From Rhodococcus opacus (GTDB lineage: Bacteria > Actinomycetota > Actinomycetes > Mycobacteriales > Mycobacteriaceae): a stretch of DNA of 64,000 bases. The position numbers and the translations under genes are program-made. The notes under the pieces were generated by a model that saw only the letters and a program-made list of their open reading frames with translations, made no database searches and had not been told where the DNA came from. Location: assembly GCF_012396235.1 (NCBI RefSeq), contig NZ_JAAXPA010000035.1:1-64000 (forward strand), read 5' to 3'. Within the stretch, counting starts at the first letter, position 1. Every line of letters begins with the position of its first letter. Below, piece by piece: positions 34,489 to 43,137 of the stretch.

Positions 34489-35769
34489 TCAGTGCGTCGA
34501 GACCGTCGCGAACGCCGCCCACAGCACCGGCGAGTGCTCGATCGTCCGCTCGTCCTGCCAGGCGGCCACCCGGTCGCGTTGCCAGTCGCAGAGCGCGCCG
34601 ACCGCGTCGGGCAGTTCGTGCGCCGCGTCGATCGAGCAGATTGCGTCCTGCAGAGGACACGAGTGTGATGTGGCGCCGGCGATGCGCTGGAACGCGAGGT
34701 CGGTGGGCAGGGCCCAGCGGCTGGCCGTGACGAGTTCGGCCCCGCCGGCGATCATCGCGGAGACCAATCCGAGTGCCTCGCTGAACCGCAGGTCGCCACC
34801 GCTCTCGCAGGCGATGAGTGCAACCCTGCTCGGGATCGGCCACAGGTCCGTGCCGCGGATCGGCTCGGCCGTGAGCGTGTGCGTTCCCAGCAGCAGGTCC
34901 TTCGCGGACAACGGCCGGTGGGCACGGGTCGGCTCCGCGAACCCGACGGAGTCCGCGGCGCAGGCGAGGTGTAGTTCGGCGTGCTCGCTCTGACCGGATC
35001 CGGGTGCCGCCGCGGTGACATGTCCGACGTACACCAGGCGGCCCGCACCGTCACGCAACGCTGCGCCGAGCCACTCCCGGTCCACGTCTTCGCGGCGGAA
35101 ACACTCCGTCGGTCCGTCGACGGCGGGGAGCAGCCGGCCCTCCCCGGCGTAGGTCGCGACCCGCTGCGACAGCGGACTGTCCGCGGCCATCCGTCCCAGG
35201 ACCGAGCCGAGCGCCGAATCCGCGCGGAAGCCCGGAACCCTGGGGTCGAGCACCGCGACGACGGGGAGTTGTCGGGTGTGCGTCCAGGCTCGGACCGGTC
35301 GGCCGGGCGAGTGGACGATGCTGAGCGGAGCCAGCAGGCTGACGTCTGCGATGTCCACGAGACGCAGCCCGGCGTCGGGTGCGATCAGTTCCCACGGCAC
35401 CTGCGCGACGCGGGGCGACGGCTGGATCCGGAGGTGGGGGCGCACACCGCGGGTGAACAGCTCGTGCAATTGCTGCGCCAGGCCGAACGGAAGGAATGTG
35501 CGTGAAAGGAGCTGAGCCAGATCGTGCTCCGGCTCGTAAGCGGAGAAACCGCCCGCCGTCAGCGCGTGGTGCAGCCCCTGCGGATCCGTGAGGTCGGGCA
35601 GGGCCCGGGCCAGTGCGGCGAGGGCTTCGTCCACCTGCACGGCGGGTGCGACGCCGACACCGCCGGGGTGAGAATCGTGGGTCCACCGCCACGACGTGTA
35701 CAGATCGCCGGCGTCGGCCATCCGGACGATCGCGGTCGGCGGGTGAGACAGGTGAGTCGGCACTGTCAC
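34489..35769 (-). CDS. CHAT-domain (caspase-like) protein
   Basis: A ~426-residue protein whose C-terminal two-thirds is a CHAT peptidase domain: VPWELIAP, LVYVGHVT with H250 and VALIACESGGDLRFSEALGL with C321 as the likely His-Cys dyad, and a terminal SPVLWAAF segment. The N-terminal ~110 residues are a helical segment without a known domain. CHAT proteases are caspase relatives that cleave partner proteins in bacterial stress and immunity systems. GTG 35769 follows AAGGGA; GTG 35763 is also possible. A terminator separates it from ahpF, so it has its own promoter. Confidence 0.82.
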   Translation of the reverse strand: MTVPTHLSHPPTAIVRMADAGDLYTSWRWTHDSHPGGVGVAPAVQVDEALAALARALPDLTDPQGLHHALTAGGFSAYEPEHDLAQLLSRTFLPFGLAQQLHELFTRGVRPHLRIQPSPRVAQVPWELIAPDAGLRLVDIADVSLLAPLSIVHSPGRPVRAWTHTRQLPVVAVLDPRVPGFRADSALGSVLGRMAADSPLSQRVATYAGEGRLLPAVDGPTECFRREDVDREWLGAALRDGAGRLVYVGHVTAAAPGSGQSEHAELHLACAADSVGFAEPTRAHRPLSAKDLLLGTHTLTAEPIRGTDLWPIPSRVALIACESGGDLRFSEALGLVSAMIAGGAELVTASRWALPTDLAFQRIAGATSHSCPLQDAICSIDAAHELPDAVGALCDWQRDRVAAWQDERTIEHSPVLWAAFATVSTH

Positions 35770-35833
35770 AGCATCCCTTACCACCCGGGCGCTGGTGTGC
35801 GTACCGGGCACCCGGGTCGAGCCGAAAGCCGAA

Positions 35834-35860
35834 AGCCGTGCCTGACATGCAGGCACGGCT
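35834..35860 (-). terminator. Terminator after ahpF
   Basis: AGCCGTGCCTG pairs perfectly with CAGGCACGGCT (11 bp) around a 5-base loop, 17 bp past the ahpF stop and ahead of the CHAT gene. It separates the peroxide-defence and CHAT transcripts. Confidence 0.75.
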
Positions 35861-35877
35861 CGTCGACCTCGGCCGAG

Positions 35878-37470
35878 CTATCCGACCGTTGCGGCGGTGG
35901 AATCCTCGGCGGGTACGCCCGTTCGGATGAGCCGATCGAACGCGCTCAGCGCTGCCGTTGCTCCGGCACCGGCGGCGATCACGATCTGCTTGTACGGCAC
36001 GGTCGTGCAGTCGCCGGCAGCGAACACGCCGGGCACCGACGTCTGGCCGCGGTCGTCGATCGCGATCTCGCCGCGGTCGGACAACTCGACCGACCCGGCC
36101 AGCCACTCGGTGTTGGGCAGGAGGCCGATCTGGACGAAGACACCCTCGATGTCGAGCGTGTGCGAGGCGTCGGTCGTGCGGTCCTGGTAGGTCAGACCGG
36201 TGACCTTGTTACCGTCCCCGAGGACCTCCGTCGTGAGCGTGCTCAGGAGGATGTCGGCGTTGGGGAGGCTGCGCAGTTTGCGCTGCAGCACGTCGTCGGC
36301 GCGGAGCACCGAGTCGAACTCGACGAGTGTGACGTGCTCGACGATGCCCGCGAGGTCGATGGCGGCCTCGACGCCGGAGTTACCGCCACCGATCACGGCG
36401 ACGCGCTTGCCCTTGAACAGCGGTCCGTCGCAGTGCGGGCAGTAGGTCACACCCTTGTTCCGGTACGTGTCCTCGCCGGGCACGTTCATCGAACGCCACC
36501 GCGCACCCGTCGACAGGATCACGGTGCGAGCGAGAAGAGAAGCGCCGCTTTCCAGTTCGATCTCGACGAGACCGTTCTCGGTGGCGGCCGGCACGAGCTT
36601 CGCGGCACGCTGCGTGTTCATGATGTCGACGCCGTACTGACGGACGTGATTCTCGAGCGCCGACCCGAACTGGGGCCCCTCGGTGTAGGGGACGGAGATG
36701 AAGTTCTCGATCGCCATGGTGTCGAGCACCTGACCGCCGAAGCGCTCAGCGGCGATGCCGGTGCGAATTCCCTTGCGCGCGGCGTATACCGCGGCCGCGG
36801 CACCGGACGGTCCGCCTCCGACGACGAGCACGTCGAACGGATCCTTCTGCGCGATCGCCGCGGCGGCGCGGTCGGCGGCACCGACGTCGAGCTTGCCGGC
36901 GATTTCCTCCAGGCTCATCCGGCCGGAGCCGAAGAGTTCGCCGTTGAGGAAGACCGTCGGGACAGCCATGATCTGGCGGCCGTCGACCTCGTCCTGGAAC
37001 AGGGCGCCGTCGATCGCGACGTGGCTGATGCGCGGATTGAGCACGCACATCAGATTCAGGGCCTGCACCACGTCGGGGCAGTTCTGGCAGGACAGCGAGA
37101 AGTAGGTCTCGAAGTGGAAGTCGCCGTCGAGGTCACGGACCTGCTCGAGCAGTTCGGGAGCCTCCTTCGACGGGTGGCCGCCGACCTGGAGCAAAGCGAG
37201 TGCGAGCGAGGTGAACTCGTGACCGAGGGGGATGCCGGCGAAGCGGACCTCGATGTCGGTGCCGCTGCGGCGGACCGCGAACGACGGACGTCTCGTGTCG
37301 TCGTCGCGGCGTTCGTAGGTGATCTTTTCCGACATCGCCGCGATCTGGGTGAGCAGTTCGGCGAGTTCGACAGACTTGGGTCCGTCGTCGAGTGAGGACA
37401 CGAGCTCGATCGGCAGGGTCAGCTTTTCGAGCAGGGACTTCAGTTGGCCGGCAAGCGAGGCTTCGAGCAT
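35878..37470 (-). CDS. ahpF: Alkyl hydroperoxide reductase subunit F
   Basis: A 530-residue disulfide reductase with full AhpF layout. The N-terminal double thioredoxin fold (1-~200) has the redox pair C128-Q-N-C131; then come FAD motif VVGGGPSG near 217-223, the central active pair C344-P-H-C347, the NADH motif GGGNSG, and GVFAAGDCT near the end. It reduces AhpC using NADH. AhpF is unusual in actinobacteria, which mostly pair AhpC with AhpD. ATG 37470 has GGAG upstream. Same strand as ahpC, 174 bp after it. Confidence 0.93.
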   Translation of the reverse strand: MLEASLAGQLKSLLEKLTLPIELVSSLDDGPKSVELAELLTQIAAMSEKITYERRDDDTRRPSFAVRRSGTDIEVRFAGIPLGHEFTSLALALLQVGGHPSKEAPELLEQVRDLDGDFHFETYFSLSCQNCPDVVQALNLMCVLNPRISHVAIDGALFQDEVDGRQIMAVPTVFLNGELFGSGRMSLEEIAGKLDVGAADRAAAAIAQKDPFDVLVVGGGPSGAAAAVYAARKGIRTGIAAERFGGQVLDTMAIENFISVPYTEGPQFGSALENHVRQYGVDIMNTQRAAKLVPAATENGLVEIELESGASLLARTVILSTGARWRSMNVPGEDTYRNKGVTYCPHCDGPLFKGKRVAVIGGGNSGVEAAIDLAGIVEHVTLVEFDSVLRADDVLQRKLRSLPNADILLSTLTTEVLGDGNKVTGLTYQDRTTDASHTLDIEGVFVQIGLLPNTEWLAGSVELSDRGEIAIDDRGQTSVPGVFAAGDCTTVPYKQIVIAAGAGATAALSAFDRLIRTGVPAEDSTAATVG

Positions 37471-37594
37471 GAGGATCTACTCCATCGATCGGGAGGACAA
37501 GGGATCGGAAACCGGAAATTCTGGTTCAGGTGGTCCGGAAGGTGTTGGTGCGACACCGATTGCCCCCACGGGAGCTGAGCACCGGGAACCGCCC

Positions 37595-37623
37595 GCACGG
37601 GCTCAGGAAACCTGAGCCCGTGC
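37595..37623. terminator. Hairpin between ahpC and ahpF
   Basis: GCACGGGCTCAGG-AAA-CCTGAGCCCGTGC is a perfect 13-bp stem 22 bp after the ahpC stop. It would cut read-through and keep AhpC in excess over AhpF, or stabilise the ahpC 3' end. Confidence 0.8.
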
Positions 37624-37644
37624 CTGCGGTACGACTGGGCTGCG

Positions 37645-38208
37645 TCAGATCTTGCCGACGAGATCGAGCGACGGGGCGAGGGTCTCTTCGCCCTCTTCCC
37701 ACTTGGCCGGGCAGACCTCGCCCGGGTGCGACCGGACGTACTGAGCTGCCTTGACCTTGCGAACCAGCTCGGCGGCATTGCGCCCGATGCCTTCTGCGGT
37801 GACCTCGGTGAACTGGATGACACCGTCGGGGTCGACGAGGAAGGTGCCGCGGTCGGCCAATCCTTCGTTCTCGCGGAGGACCTCGAAGTTCTTGCTGATC
37901 TCCTGGGTCGGGTCACCGATCATGGCGTACTTGATCTTGCCGATGGTGTCGGACGATCCGTGCCATGCCTTGTGCGTGAAGTGCGTGTCGGTGGACACCG
38001 AGAAGACCTCGACGCCGAGGCGCTGCAGTTCCTCGTGGTGGTCGGCGAGGTCGCCGAGTTCCGTCGGGCAGACGAAGGTGAAGTCGGCCGGGTAGAAGTA
38101 GAAGACCGCCCACTTGTCCTTGATGTCGTCCGCGGACACGGTGATGAACGCGCCGTCCTTGAAAGCGTTGGCGGCGAAGGGCTTGATCTGCGTGTTGATC
38201 AGGGCCAT
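37645..38208 (-). CDS. ahpC: Alkyl hydroperoxide reductase subunit C (peroxiredoxin)
   Basis: A 187-residue typical 2-Cys peroxiredoxin of the AhpC/Prx1 branch. The peroxidatic cysteine is C47 in [10 protein letters not shown], the resolving cysteine C166 in [11 protein letters not shown]. It reduces H2O2, organic peroxides and peroxynitrite in the cytoplasm and is recycled by AhpF next door. ATG 38208 follows GAGG. An elaborate operator lies 60-100 bp upstream; no oxyR gene is adjacent. Confidence 0.95.
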   Translation of the reverse strand: MALINTQIKPFAANAFKDGAFITVSADDIKDKWAVFYFYPADFTFVCPTELGDLADHHEELQRLGVEVFSVSTDTHFTHKAWHGSSDTIGKIKYAMIGDPTQEISKNFEVLRENEGLADRGTFLVDPDGVIQFTEVTAEGIGRNAAELVRKVKAAQYVRSHPGEVCPAKWEEGEETLAPSLDLVGKI

Positions 38209-38266
38209 TGAAACCTCTATTCGGTGGATACGGGGAAGCCGACACGACGAGGCTATCCAGCACATT

Positions 38267-38305
38267 GGAATAGGTCCAATCTATGAGACCTATTCCATAG
38301 ATTGG
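38267..38305. promoter_or_regulatory. Interleaved inverted repeats upstream of ahpC
   Basis: GGAATAGGTC-N10-GACCTATTCC (38267-38296) and CCAATCTATG-N10-CATAGATTGG (38276-38305) are both perfect 10-bp-arm inverted repeats with 10-bp spacers, each filling the other's spacer. Half-sites therefore recur every helical turn, as in binding sites of tetrameric LysR regulators. ATAG-N7-CTAT inside matches half of the classical OxyR pattern. It should control ahpC on the minus strand. Confidence 0.75.
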
Positions 38306-38422
38306 GTGGGGCTATCAATGGTCGCCGAATCGGCAGCGCTGCAGGTCAGTGCCGCACTCCACCCACACCGCCCGAGGTAGTCGCCGGACGTGCGGTGTGA
38401 CGACCGTGACACCCGGGCGAGG

Positions 38423-39946
38423 TCACCGTGCGGGCACCACCCGGCTGTCCCGGACGTCGCGCCCATAGCGTTCCTCGGCGACCGCGATTGCGGTGCCCAG
38501 CACATTCCGTCCATCCGGCGTGACGAGTCGCGGAGGAAGGGGCACCGGCAGACCGGCACCGGCCGCGACCCCGGCCAGTGCGGCGCCGAGCAAAAACGAA
38601 CCCTCGGTGCCGGTCGCGCCTGCCGGGGGAAGGTCCGGCAACTGCAGAGGGAGCCGCGCCGGGGTGCGGTGCCCGGCCCGGCCGACGTCCACCGTCGTCC
38701 CCGCGCACTGCGCTTCGACGAGTTCGGCCACCAGGTGCGCATCACCAGACGCGTAGGCGAGACGGAACGCCAATTGCATCGCCGGATCGGCGATCTCGCG
38801 GTTCCACTGCTCGCGCTGACGCCCGTTCGGGAGTGTGCACCGCACGGCGTCGATGGCGATCGCCGCGGGCACCGCGAGCGCGGTGGCTCGTGCCCGCACC
38901 GCGCTGTCGGGGGTGCCGGACACCGCGAGCGCGGATTCGAGGAGGGCTGCATGCCAGAAGTCGACCTGCGCGCAGTGCAGCCCGAGCCCCAGCCCGCGGT
39001 ACGTGTCGAACGCGGCGGCGAGCAGTGTCTCTCCCTCGTCGGGCCGCACTTCACCGAAGGCGACGGTGGCGAGGCGGGTCTCGACGTCCGCGACGTCGAG
39101 TACCGCTCCGGAACTCCGGAAGTAGTCGAGACTGCAGCGATAGAGTGTCGACGCGCGTTCGGTGTCGCCGCGGCCCTCGGCGAGGAAGGCCAGCACCTTC
39201 GACCCGATTCCCGCCCGGTGGCTGATCCCGGCGCGCTCGAAATACGTCTGGCTCGACAGCAGCAGCGGTTCGGCGTCGTCGGGCCGCCCCGAGCGGACGT
39301 GCATGATGCCCAGGTTCTGCTGTGATTCGGCGACCGCGTTGACGTCGCCCGCCGTCTCGAACGCGTCGAGCGCCTGGCCGGCGAAGTCGTCGGAAAGGTC
39401 GAAGCGCCCGGTCTCGAAGTGGATGGCGGCCAGGTTCATGAGGGGGTGGCCCGCCAGCGCGGGGGCGAAACGCAGCGCCGCGTCGAGGGACTCGGTGGCA
39501 ATGTCGGCCGCGTGCGCCCACTGCTGCCGGTGCATCGCGACCGCGGTCAGTGACAGCAGGCACGCGACCCGCAGGTCGCCCTGATCGTCGGCTGCCGCGA
39601 GCAGTCCCCGCGCCTGCTCGAGCGCGTCCTGCGCACCGTCGAGGTCGCCGAGGTGCTGCAAGGCCTGCGACAGGTTGACCAGCGCCGCGGGACGCATCCG
39701 GGCCGCGTCGGCCGGCATCACCGCGAGGGCTTCCCGGTAGAGGTCGACTGCCCTCGTGTGATCGCCCAGCTCGTCGGACATGCTGGCCGCGTTGATGATC
39801 GCGCTCGTCCGCAGATCGCCGGTGGTCGAGCGGGCGACCCGCTCGAACGTCCGGAGTGCCTCGGCGACCTCTCCACGGGAGTACGCTGCCGCGCCGGCCG
39901 CGAGGAGGTCGCGCGCCGCGTCCGGGCCGAGCGTCTGATCTCCCAC
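38423..39946 (-). CDS. TPR-repeat protein, probable CHAT partner
   Basis: A 507-residue helical-repeat protein. Residues ~10-330 carry about eight tetratricopeptide-like repeats (AAYSRGEVAEALRTFERVA; DHTRAVDLYREALAVMP; GDLDGAQDALEQARGLL; FETAGDVNAVAESQQNLGIMH). The last ~90 residues read PARLPLQLPDLPPAG and VPLPPRLVTPDGRNVLGTAIAVAEERYG, a proline-rich tail I associate with actinobacterial CHAT-linked TPR proteins (recollection). It probably acts as scaffold or substrate adaptor. It lies 1 bp after the next unknown gene, so the three form one operon. Confidence 0.8.
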   Translation of the reverse strand: MGDQTLGPDAARDLLAAGAAAYSRGEVAEALRTFERVARSTTGDLRTSAIINAASMSDELGDHTRAVDLYREALAVMPADAARMRPAALVNLSQALQHLGDLDGAQDALEQARGLLAAADDQGDLRVACLLSLTAVAMHRQQWAHAADIATESLDAALRFAPALAGHPLMNLAAIHFETGRFDLSDDFAGQALDAFETAGDVNAVAESQQNLGIMHVRSGRPDDAEPLLLSSQTYFERAGISHRAGIGSKVLAFLAEGRGDTERASTLYRCSLDYFRSSGAVLDVADVETRLATVAFGEVRPDEGETLLAAAFDTYRGLGLGLHCAQVDFWHAALLESALAVSGTPDSAVRARATALAVPAAIAIDAVRCTLPNGRQREQWNREIADPAMQLAFRLAYASGDAHLVAELVEAQCAGTTVDVGRAGHRTPARLPLQLPDLPPAGATGTEGSFLLGAALAGVAAGAGLPVPLPPRLVTPDGRNVLGTAIAVAEERYGRDVRDSRVVPAR

Positions 39947-39947
39947 G

Positions 39948-40976
39948 TCAGAAGTCCGAATCCGAGGCGGCCGCCGCTATCTCCGCGAGCAGAGGTGAGT
40001 CCGGCCCGTCGTCCGGCGCCGTCTCCGCAGCCCGGCGTAGCCGCCGGCGGACCAGGGCCCGAACCCGCTCCCGGACCTCCGAACCTCCACCGTCCGGCCG
40101 CCCGTCCATACCGAACCCGGGCAGATACACGTCCACGGACACCCCCGATTCCGAGCCCTGCGGTGCGGCCGACTCGCCGAACCAGGCATCCCCGGACAGT
40201 TGCAGCGCGACATCGACAGCGCCCGATGCCGTGCCGACCTGCGCGTGGGGACGCACATGCTCCGGCACGGGTTCGGAGAGGCCCGGTGCCGCAACGACGC
40301 TCACCCGCACGGTCGTGTTCCCGGCGGCGCGCACCATCACCCACGACACCGCACGCTCGGACGCGTCGACGAGTCCGGGTGGGTACCGGCGCCAGTCGGA
40401 TCCGGTGGTACCCCGCGCCAGGACGAGCGTGCTCGGCAGCGTCGCCGCGGCGCCGGCCGCGAGGGCGTAGTCCTCTGCCCGGCCGGGACGGTCGGCGAGC
40501 GCCGGGCCGGTCGCCGCGACGGAGTCGTCCCCGTCGACGAGCAGATCGCATTCCTCGACGAGCGTGGCGATCTCGCCGTTCAACAGCCCCTCGTCGAGTG
40601 GTGGGACGGCGTCGATCGTCGAGGTGGGCCACCACCTCGCCGCCCAGTGCGCGTACGCGAGTCGCCGTGCACCGTCGGCCACCCGAGGGCGCGCCGGGGA
40701 AACCGTGACGTCACGTCCGGATCCGGCCGCCACGGCGAGCGCCACCTCCTCGCCGAACACGGCCCACACCCAGTCCTGCGCCGAGGCAACGTCGTCGAGC
40801 ACCGCGACCGGGACCGTATGGTCCGCGAGCACACTCCATGACAGGTGCCCGCCGACGACTTCCAGCACTGCCACGTCGATGCCTGCGGTGTCGTCGAGGA
40901 CGCTCGGTGCGTCGTCGGGGGTGATGATCCAGACCCCGTCGGGCGCGCGCTCGATCCGCACGGTGCCGGTAGTCAA
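39948..40976 (-). CDS. Unknown protein in the TPR/CHAT operon
   Basis: I do not recognise this 342-residue protein. It is acidic and beta-rich at the start (VRIERAPDGVWIITPDD; DVAVLEVVGGHLSWSVLADHTVPVAVLDDVASAQDWVWAVFGEEVALAV), then alpha/beta, and ends in an arginine-rich stretch (VRALVRRRLRRAAE). No membrane segment or catalytic motif stands out. Start TTG 40976 overlaps the upstream stop (TTGA) with GAGGG before it; GTG at 40961 is an alternative. Tight coupling on both sides implies joint function with the TPR protein. Confidence 0.72.
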   Translation of the reverse strand: MTTGTVRIERAPDGVWIITPDDAPSVLDDTAGIDVAVLEVVGGHLSWSVLADHTVPVAVLDDVASAQDWVWAVFGEEVALAVAAGSGRDVTVSPARPRVADGARRLAYAHWAARWWPTSTIDAVPPLDEGLLNGEIATLVEECDLLVDGDDSVAATGPALADRPGRAEDYALAAGAAATLPSTLVLARGTTGSDWRRYPPGLVDASERAVSWVMVRAAGNTTVRVSVVAAPGLSEPVPEHVRPHAQVGTASGAVDVALQLSGDAWFGESAAPQGSESGVSVDVYLPGFGMDGRPDGGGSEVRERVRALVRRRLRRAAETAPDDGPDSPLLAEIAAAASDSDF

Positions 40977-42298
40977 CTCGCCCTCGATTCGGGAGCATTC
41001 GCCGCGTCTGTGAGCGGAATTGCGCTGAGCGCCTGCTTGACCCGCGTGCGGTGGTCGAGGATGACCGATCGCGCCACGCCGTCGAGGAGGTCCCAGAGTT
41101 CGTCGGGTTCGTGGACGGCGAACTCGCGCACGTCGCGGCCGTGGAGGCGGACCCACAGGCGGCGGAGGTAGGGCCGCCACGGCTCGAGGAGTTCGGCGGC
41201 GATGGCCGTCAGTGGATTCGCTGCGGGCAGCGACGCGGCGTCGGGCCTCACCGCGAGGCGGCGTGCCTGCAGGACGTACGCCTCCCGTTGCCAGCGACCA
41301 TTGATCACCCGGACGGCGGTGGTGTCCGTGGCCGCGGGAGAAGACGGCGTTCCGATCGGACGGAGACCGGTCGCCAGCGCGGCACCCGTCGTCGCCGCGA
41401 CCCGCAAGGATTCGTCGAGAAGCGCCCAGGGCGAGCAACTTCGGGCGATCTCGGTGGTGACCAGTTCGTGGATCGGTGGCAGTTCCGTACGGTCGGTCGA
41501 CGCGCGGAGCACCGTGAAGACGCGTTCGTAGACGGATCGGTCGAACGGGAGTCCGAGGGTCGACGTGGACGCCGATGACCCCAGCCGCGGCGGCACGGGC
41601 ACGGGATGCGCTGTCAGGCCGAGCCGGTGGGCCGTGACCTCGATTGTCCAGAGTGCGATGCCGTGGTGGGTTCCTTCATGCCCGGCGACCAGGCTGTCGA
41701 GTGCGTGCCGTCCGTCGTCACCGTCCTGCTCGAGGCGCGCGCCGGGACAGGCGTCGAGGACCGCGTCGATCGCGGCGGCGTGGTCGCCGGTGGCCGCGCC
41801 CGACAGCGGACGCCGTCCCCACGCGACGTCGATCAGGGCGTTCAGTTCCCGTGCCCGTTCCGGGTCGGTGACGTGGGCCTTCAACGCCTGAGTGGTGCGG
41901 CCGGCCGCGACATCGTGCACGTCGCGCAGCGTGTCCTCGGCGACGGATTCGTCCCGGAACGGGTCGGGTGAGCCCGAGCCGGACGCAAGTTCGAAACAGC
42001 GTTGGAAGTACAGGTCCTGGGGGTTGCCGTCGGTGATGCGCAGCGCTCGGCGAACCCGCTTGAGCAGCGTGAACCAGGCGGCGGTGGCGCGGAGCACGTC
42101 GGCGGAGGCGTGCACCCGGGTGGCGAGCAGCTGCGCCCCGTCGGCCGTGACGATCGGCCCGGCGCACAGCGGGTTCTGCACCGGGCGGATGACGAGCGGA
42201 TCGAGGATCAGTTTCACGGTGCGGCTCAGTGGTCCGCCGTCCGGCCCACTGAGCGGTTCGACGCCGTCCAGCTCGCGCCACAGCTCGTCGAGGACCAT
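40973..42298 (-). CDS. Unknown protein, first gene of the TPR/CHAT operon
   Basis: A ~441-residue, mainly helical protein of unknown family: LDELWRELDGVEPLSG, VLRATAAWFTLLKRVRRALRITDGNPQDLYFQRCFELASGSG, HELVTTEIARSCSPWALLDESLRVAATTGAAL, VREFAVHEPDELWDLLDGVARSVILDHRTRVKQAL. No transmembrane or enzymatic motif is evident; LWTIEVTAHRLGLTAHP may pack against a partner. ATG 42298 (MVLDELW) is a likely start, although its ribosome site is poor and 42346 is possible. Confidence 0.7.
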   Translation of the reverse strand: MVLDELWRELDGVEPLSGPDGGPLSRTVKLILDPLVIRPVQNPLCAGPIVTADGAQLLATRVHASADVLRATAAWFTLLKRVRRALRITDGNPQDLYFQRCFELASGSGSPDPFRDESVAEDTLRDVHDVAAGRTTQALKAHVTDPERARELNALIDVAWGRRPLSGAATGDHAAAIDAVLDACPGARLEQDGDDGRHALDSLVAGHEGTHHGIALWTIEVTAHRLGLTAHPVPVPPRLGSSASTSTLGLPFDRSVYERVFTVLRASTDRTELPPIHELVTTEIARSCSPWALLDESLRVAATTGAALATGLRPIGTPSSPAATDTTAVRVINGRWQREAYVLQARRLAVRPDAASLPAANPLTAIAAELLEPWRPYLRRLWVRLHGRDVREFAVHEPDELWDLLDGVARSVILDHRTRVKQALSAIPLTDAANAPESRAS

Positions 42299-42506
42299 CG
42301 CGCGCGGTCGCCGAGCAGCCGTTGAGCTCCTCGATCCAGTCCGCATTCGAGCAGGTTACCGCAGGGATGCCCCGTCGACCCGTCGACAAATCTGGGATCG
42401 GTAGGGCGCGAGACGTTCCTACCTTTCTCACATCGGCTCCAGTCCGCGAGCCGAAGGAATCGACGACGGGCGCCGAGCGCCCCTCACGAAACGTGAAGGA
42501 CGGATC

Positions 42507-43049
42507 ATGAACAAGATCGTTCGGACTCAGAAGCGCGTCTACACCGCCGGCATCGTGGCGGCGGCCGCTGTCGCCCTGCTCGTCTCGGGCTGCAGCGACA
42601 CCAGCGACAGCGACTCCGGCGGTGGAAGCTCCGAACAGTCCCCGGCCGCCGCGTCCGAGGCAGGCGCGTCCTCGGCCGCGGTCGACGGCAAGGCACTGGA
42701 AGCCGACTTCGACGCCACCTGCGCCAAGCAGGGCGACACCCTCGCGTTGGCGCTGGCGGACACCGCCAACGCGACGTACGGCGACCTGGCGGTCTCCGCG
42801 ACCGTCACCGGCACCGACACCGTGCAGGCCGTCGGGATCGCGGGCAGCAAGGGCGGGTCGAACGGCCTCCCGTACGCCCTCGGCTTCGGCCAGGGAATGC
42901 CCGGTGGCTCCGCGACGGTCGTGAAGGACGGCGACACCTACACGATCACCGGCGAAGGCGTCGGGGCGCCCGACATGAGCATCCCGACCGCGCCGAGTTC
43001 GTCGAAGTTCGACATCACGTTCGCATGCTCGACCGTCGTGGGCGGCTGA
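42507..43049 (+). CDS. LpqH-like (19-kDa antigen family) lipoprotein
   Basis: A 180-residue secreted lipoprotein: charged n-region MNKIVRTQKR, hydrophobic core and lipobox LVSG-C29, where the mature protein is lipidated. A serine/acid-rich linker (SDTSDSDSGGGSSEQSPAAAS) precedes a beta-rich domain with a cysteine pair, as in the mycobacterial 19-kDa lipoprotein family. Function in the cell envelope is unknown. ATG 42507 follows GAAGGA. A terminator follows, before a neighbour with a similar first six residues. Confidence 0.82.
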   Translation: MNKIVRTQKRVYTAGIVAAAAVALLVSGCSDTSDSDSGGGSSEQSPAAASEAGASSAAVDGKALEADFDATCAKQGDTLALALADTANATYGDLAVSATVTGTDTVQAVGIAGSKGGSNGLPYALGFGQGMPGGSATVVKDGDTYTITGEGVGAPDMSIPTAPSSSKFDITFACSTVVGG

Positions 43050-43061
43050 GCCGGCTCACCC

Positions 43062-43096
43062 GGGACGCGCGCGGGAGTCGAGTTCGCGCGCGTCCC
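43062..43096 (+). terminator. Terminator after the lipoprotein gene
   Basis: GGGACGCGCGCG pairs perfectly with CGCGCGCGTCCC (12 bp) around an 11-base loop, 13 bp past the stop. Confidence 0.7.
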
Positions 43097-43137
43097 ACCC
43101 GTTCTTCCACCCAGTTCAGGCACGGAGAGGACTCATC

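Noticed and set aside
35524-37395. A 623-codon plus-strand frame over ahpF
   Set aside because: Pure antisense of ahpF; rich in R, H and V as expected of a shadow frame.
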